Source of the DNA: Hippopus hippopus
Lineage: Eukaryota; Mollusca; Bivalvia; Cardiida; Cardiidae
Direction: 5' to 3'
DNA: 64,000 nt
Assembly: GCA_946811185.2 (NCBI GenBank)
Contig: OX328107.1
Coordinates: 15,279,565-15,343,564 of the forward strand
How positions within the stretch are numbered: position 1 is the first letter of the stretch; each line of letters begins with the position of its first letter. The notes under the pieces were generated by a model. The model was not told the origin of the DNA and ran no database searches. It saw nothing but the letters and a program-made list of their open reading frames with translations. This document shows, piece by piece, positions 63,897 to 64,000 of the stretch. The translations under genes were made by a program, and so were the position numbers.

Positions 63897-64000
63897 CTGA
63901 AAATAATAGGAACAAATAGCACCAAGAATATACAGTAATGTTCCTTATTCAGGCTCCCTCTCTCATAAAGCCTTTACCACACAATCTAGAGTTTTAATGA

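Overview
The window is animal nuclear DNA, most likely from a bivalve or other lophotrochozoan mollusc. It holds a multi-exon RNA-binding-protein gene, a decayed intronless Cys-loop receptor, dense miniature transposons, tRNA-related SINEs and several tandem repeats. Two large Maverick/Polinton (adintovirus-like) elements occupy about 27 kb. The species is inferred from repeat and gene style, not proven.

Element A (positions 1 to about 9834) is the right part of a Polinton-like element cut by the left window edge. Its minus-strand block encodes, in transcription order, a packaging ATPase, a (K/R)SP-repeat basic core protein, a small basic protein, a conserved Polinton protein, a chromodomain integrase, a two-pass membrane protein, a penton-like capsid protein and a pVI-like minor protein. 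At least four of these are broken by in-frame TGA codons or single-base shifts, so the copy is decaying. Its right third carries genes of another style: a CCHC zinc-knuckle protein, and two small genes (67 and 206 aa) that diverge from a mirror-symmetric, CRE-bearing promoter. Both of these end in histone-mRNA-type 3' stem-loops.

Host DNA from about 9835 to 41893 holds the decayed Cys-loop receptor (11876-13200), a 1.5 kb Harbinger-like miniature element, many hairpin-forming piggyBac-like MITEs with TTAA ends, SINEs, satellites and the 3' half of a Caprin (CAPRIN1-like) gene on the minus strand. Its terminal coding exon is at 27298-27404.

Element B (41894-59230, 17,337 bp) is a complete Polinton. 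It has 350-bp terminal inverted repeats that look identical by eye, starts with AG, and is flanked by a perfect 6-bp duplication TACAAC. It lies inside a Caprin intron: the exon before it is at 61160-61321 and the exon after it at 41413-41577, and the reading frame matches across them. It encodes two RING proteins, a fibre-like attachment protein, an adenain-like protease, a chromodomain integrase, a parvovirus-type phospholipase A2-like protein, a zinc ribbon, a packaging ATPase, penton, minor capsid proteins, a dUTPase-like protein, a double-jelly-roll major capsid protein, a NUMOD-like protein and a protein-primed family B DNA polymerase with an endonuclease VII-like insert. Most genes start directly at a TATAAAATG-like motif. 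Three junctions (zinc ribbon/PLA2, PLA2/integrase, polymerase N/C parts) are each displaced by -1 next to an A-rich slippery sequence.

The right flank (59231-64000) continues the Caprin gene upstream (exons 61160-61321, 62466-62552, 63834-63896), with a frameshifted relic copy of one exon, a small hAT-like element and more MITEs. The 5' end of Caprin lies beyond the right edge. All identifications come from reading motifs; no database search was possible.
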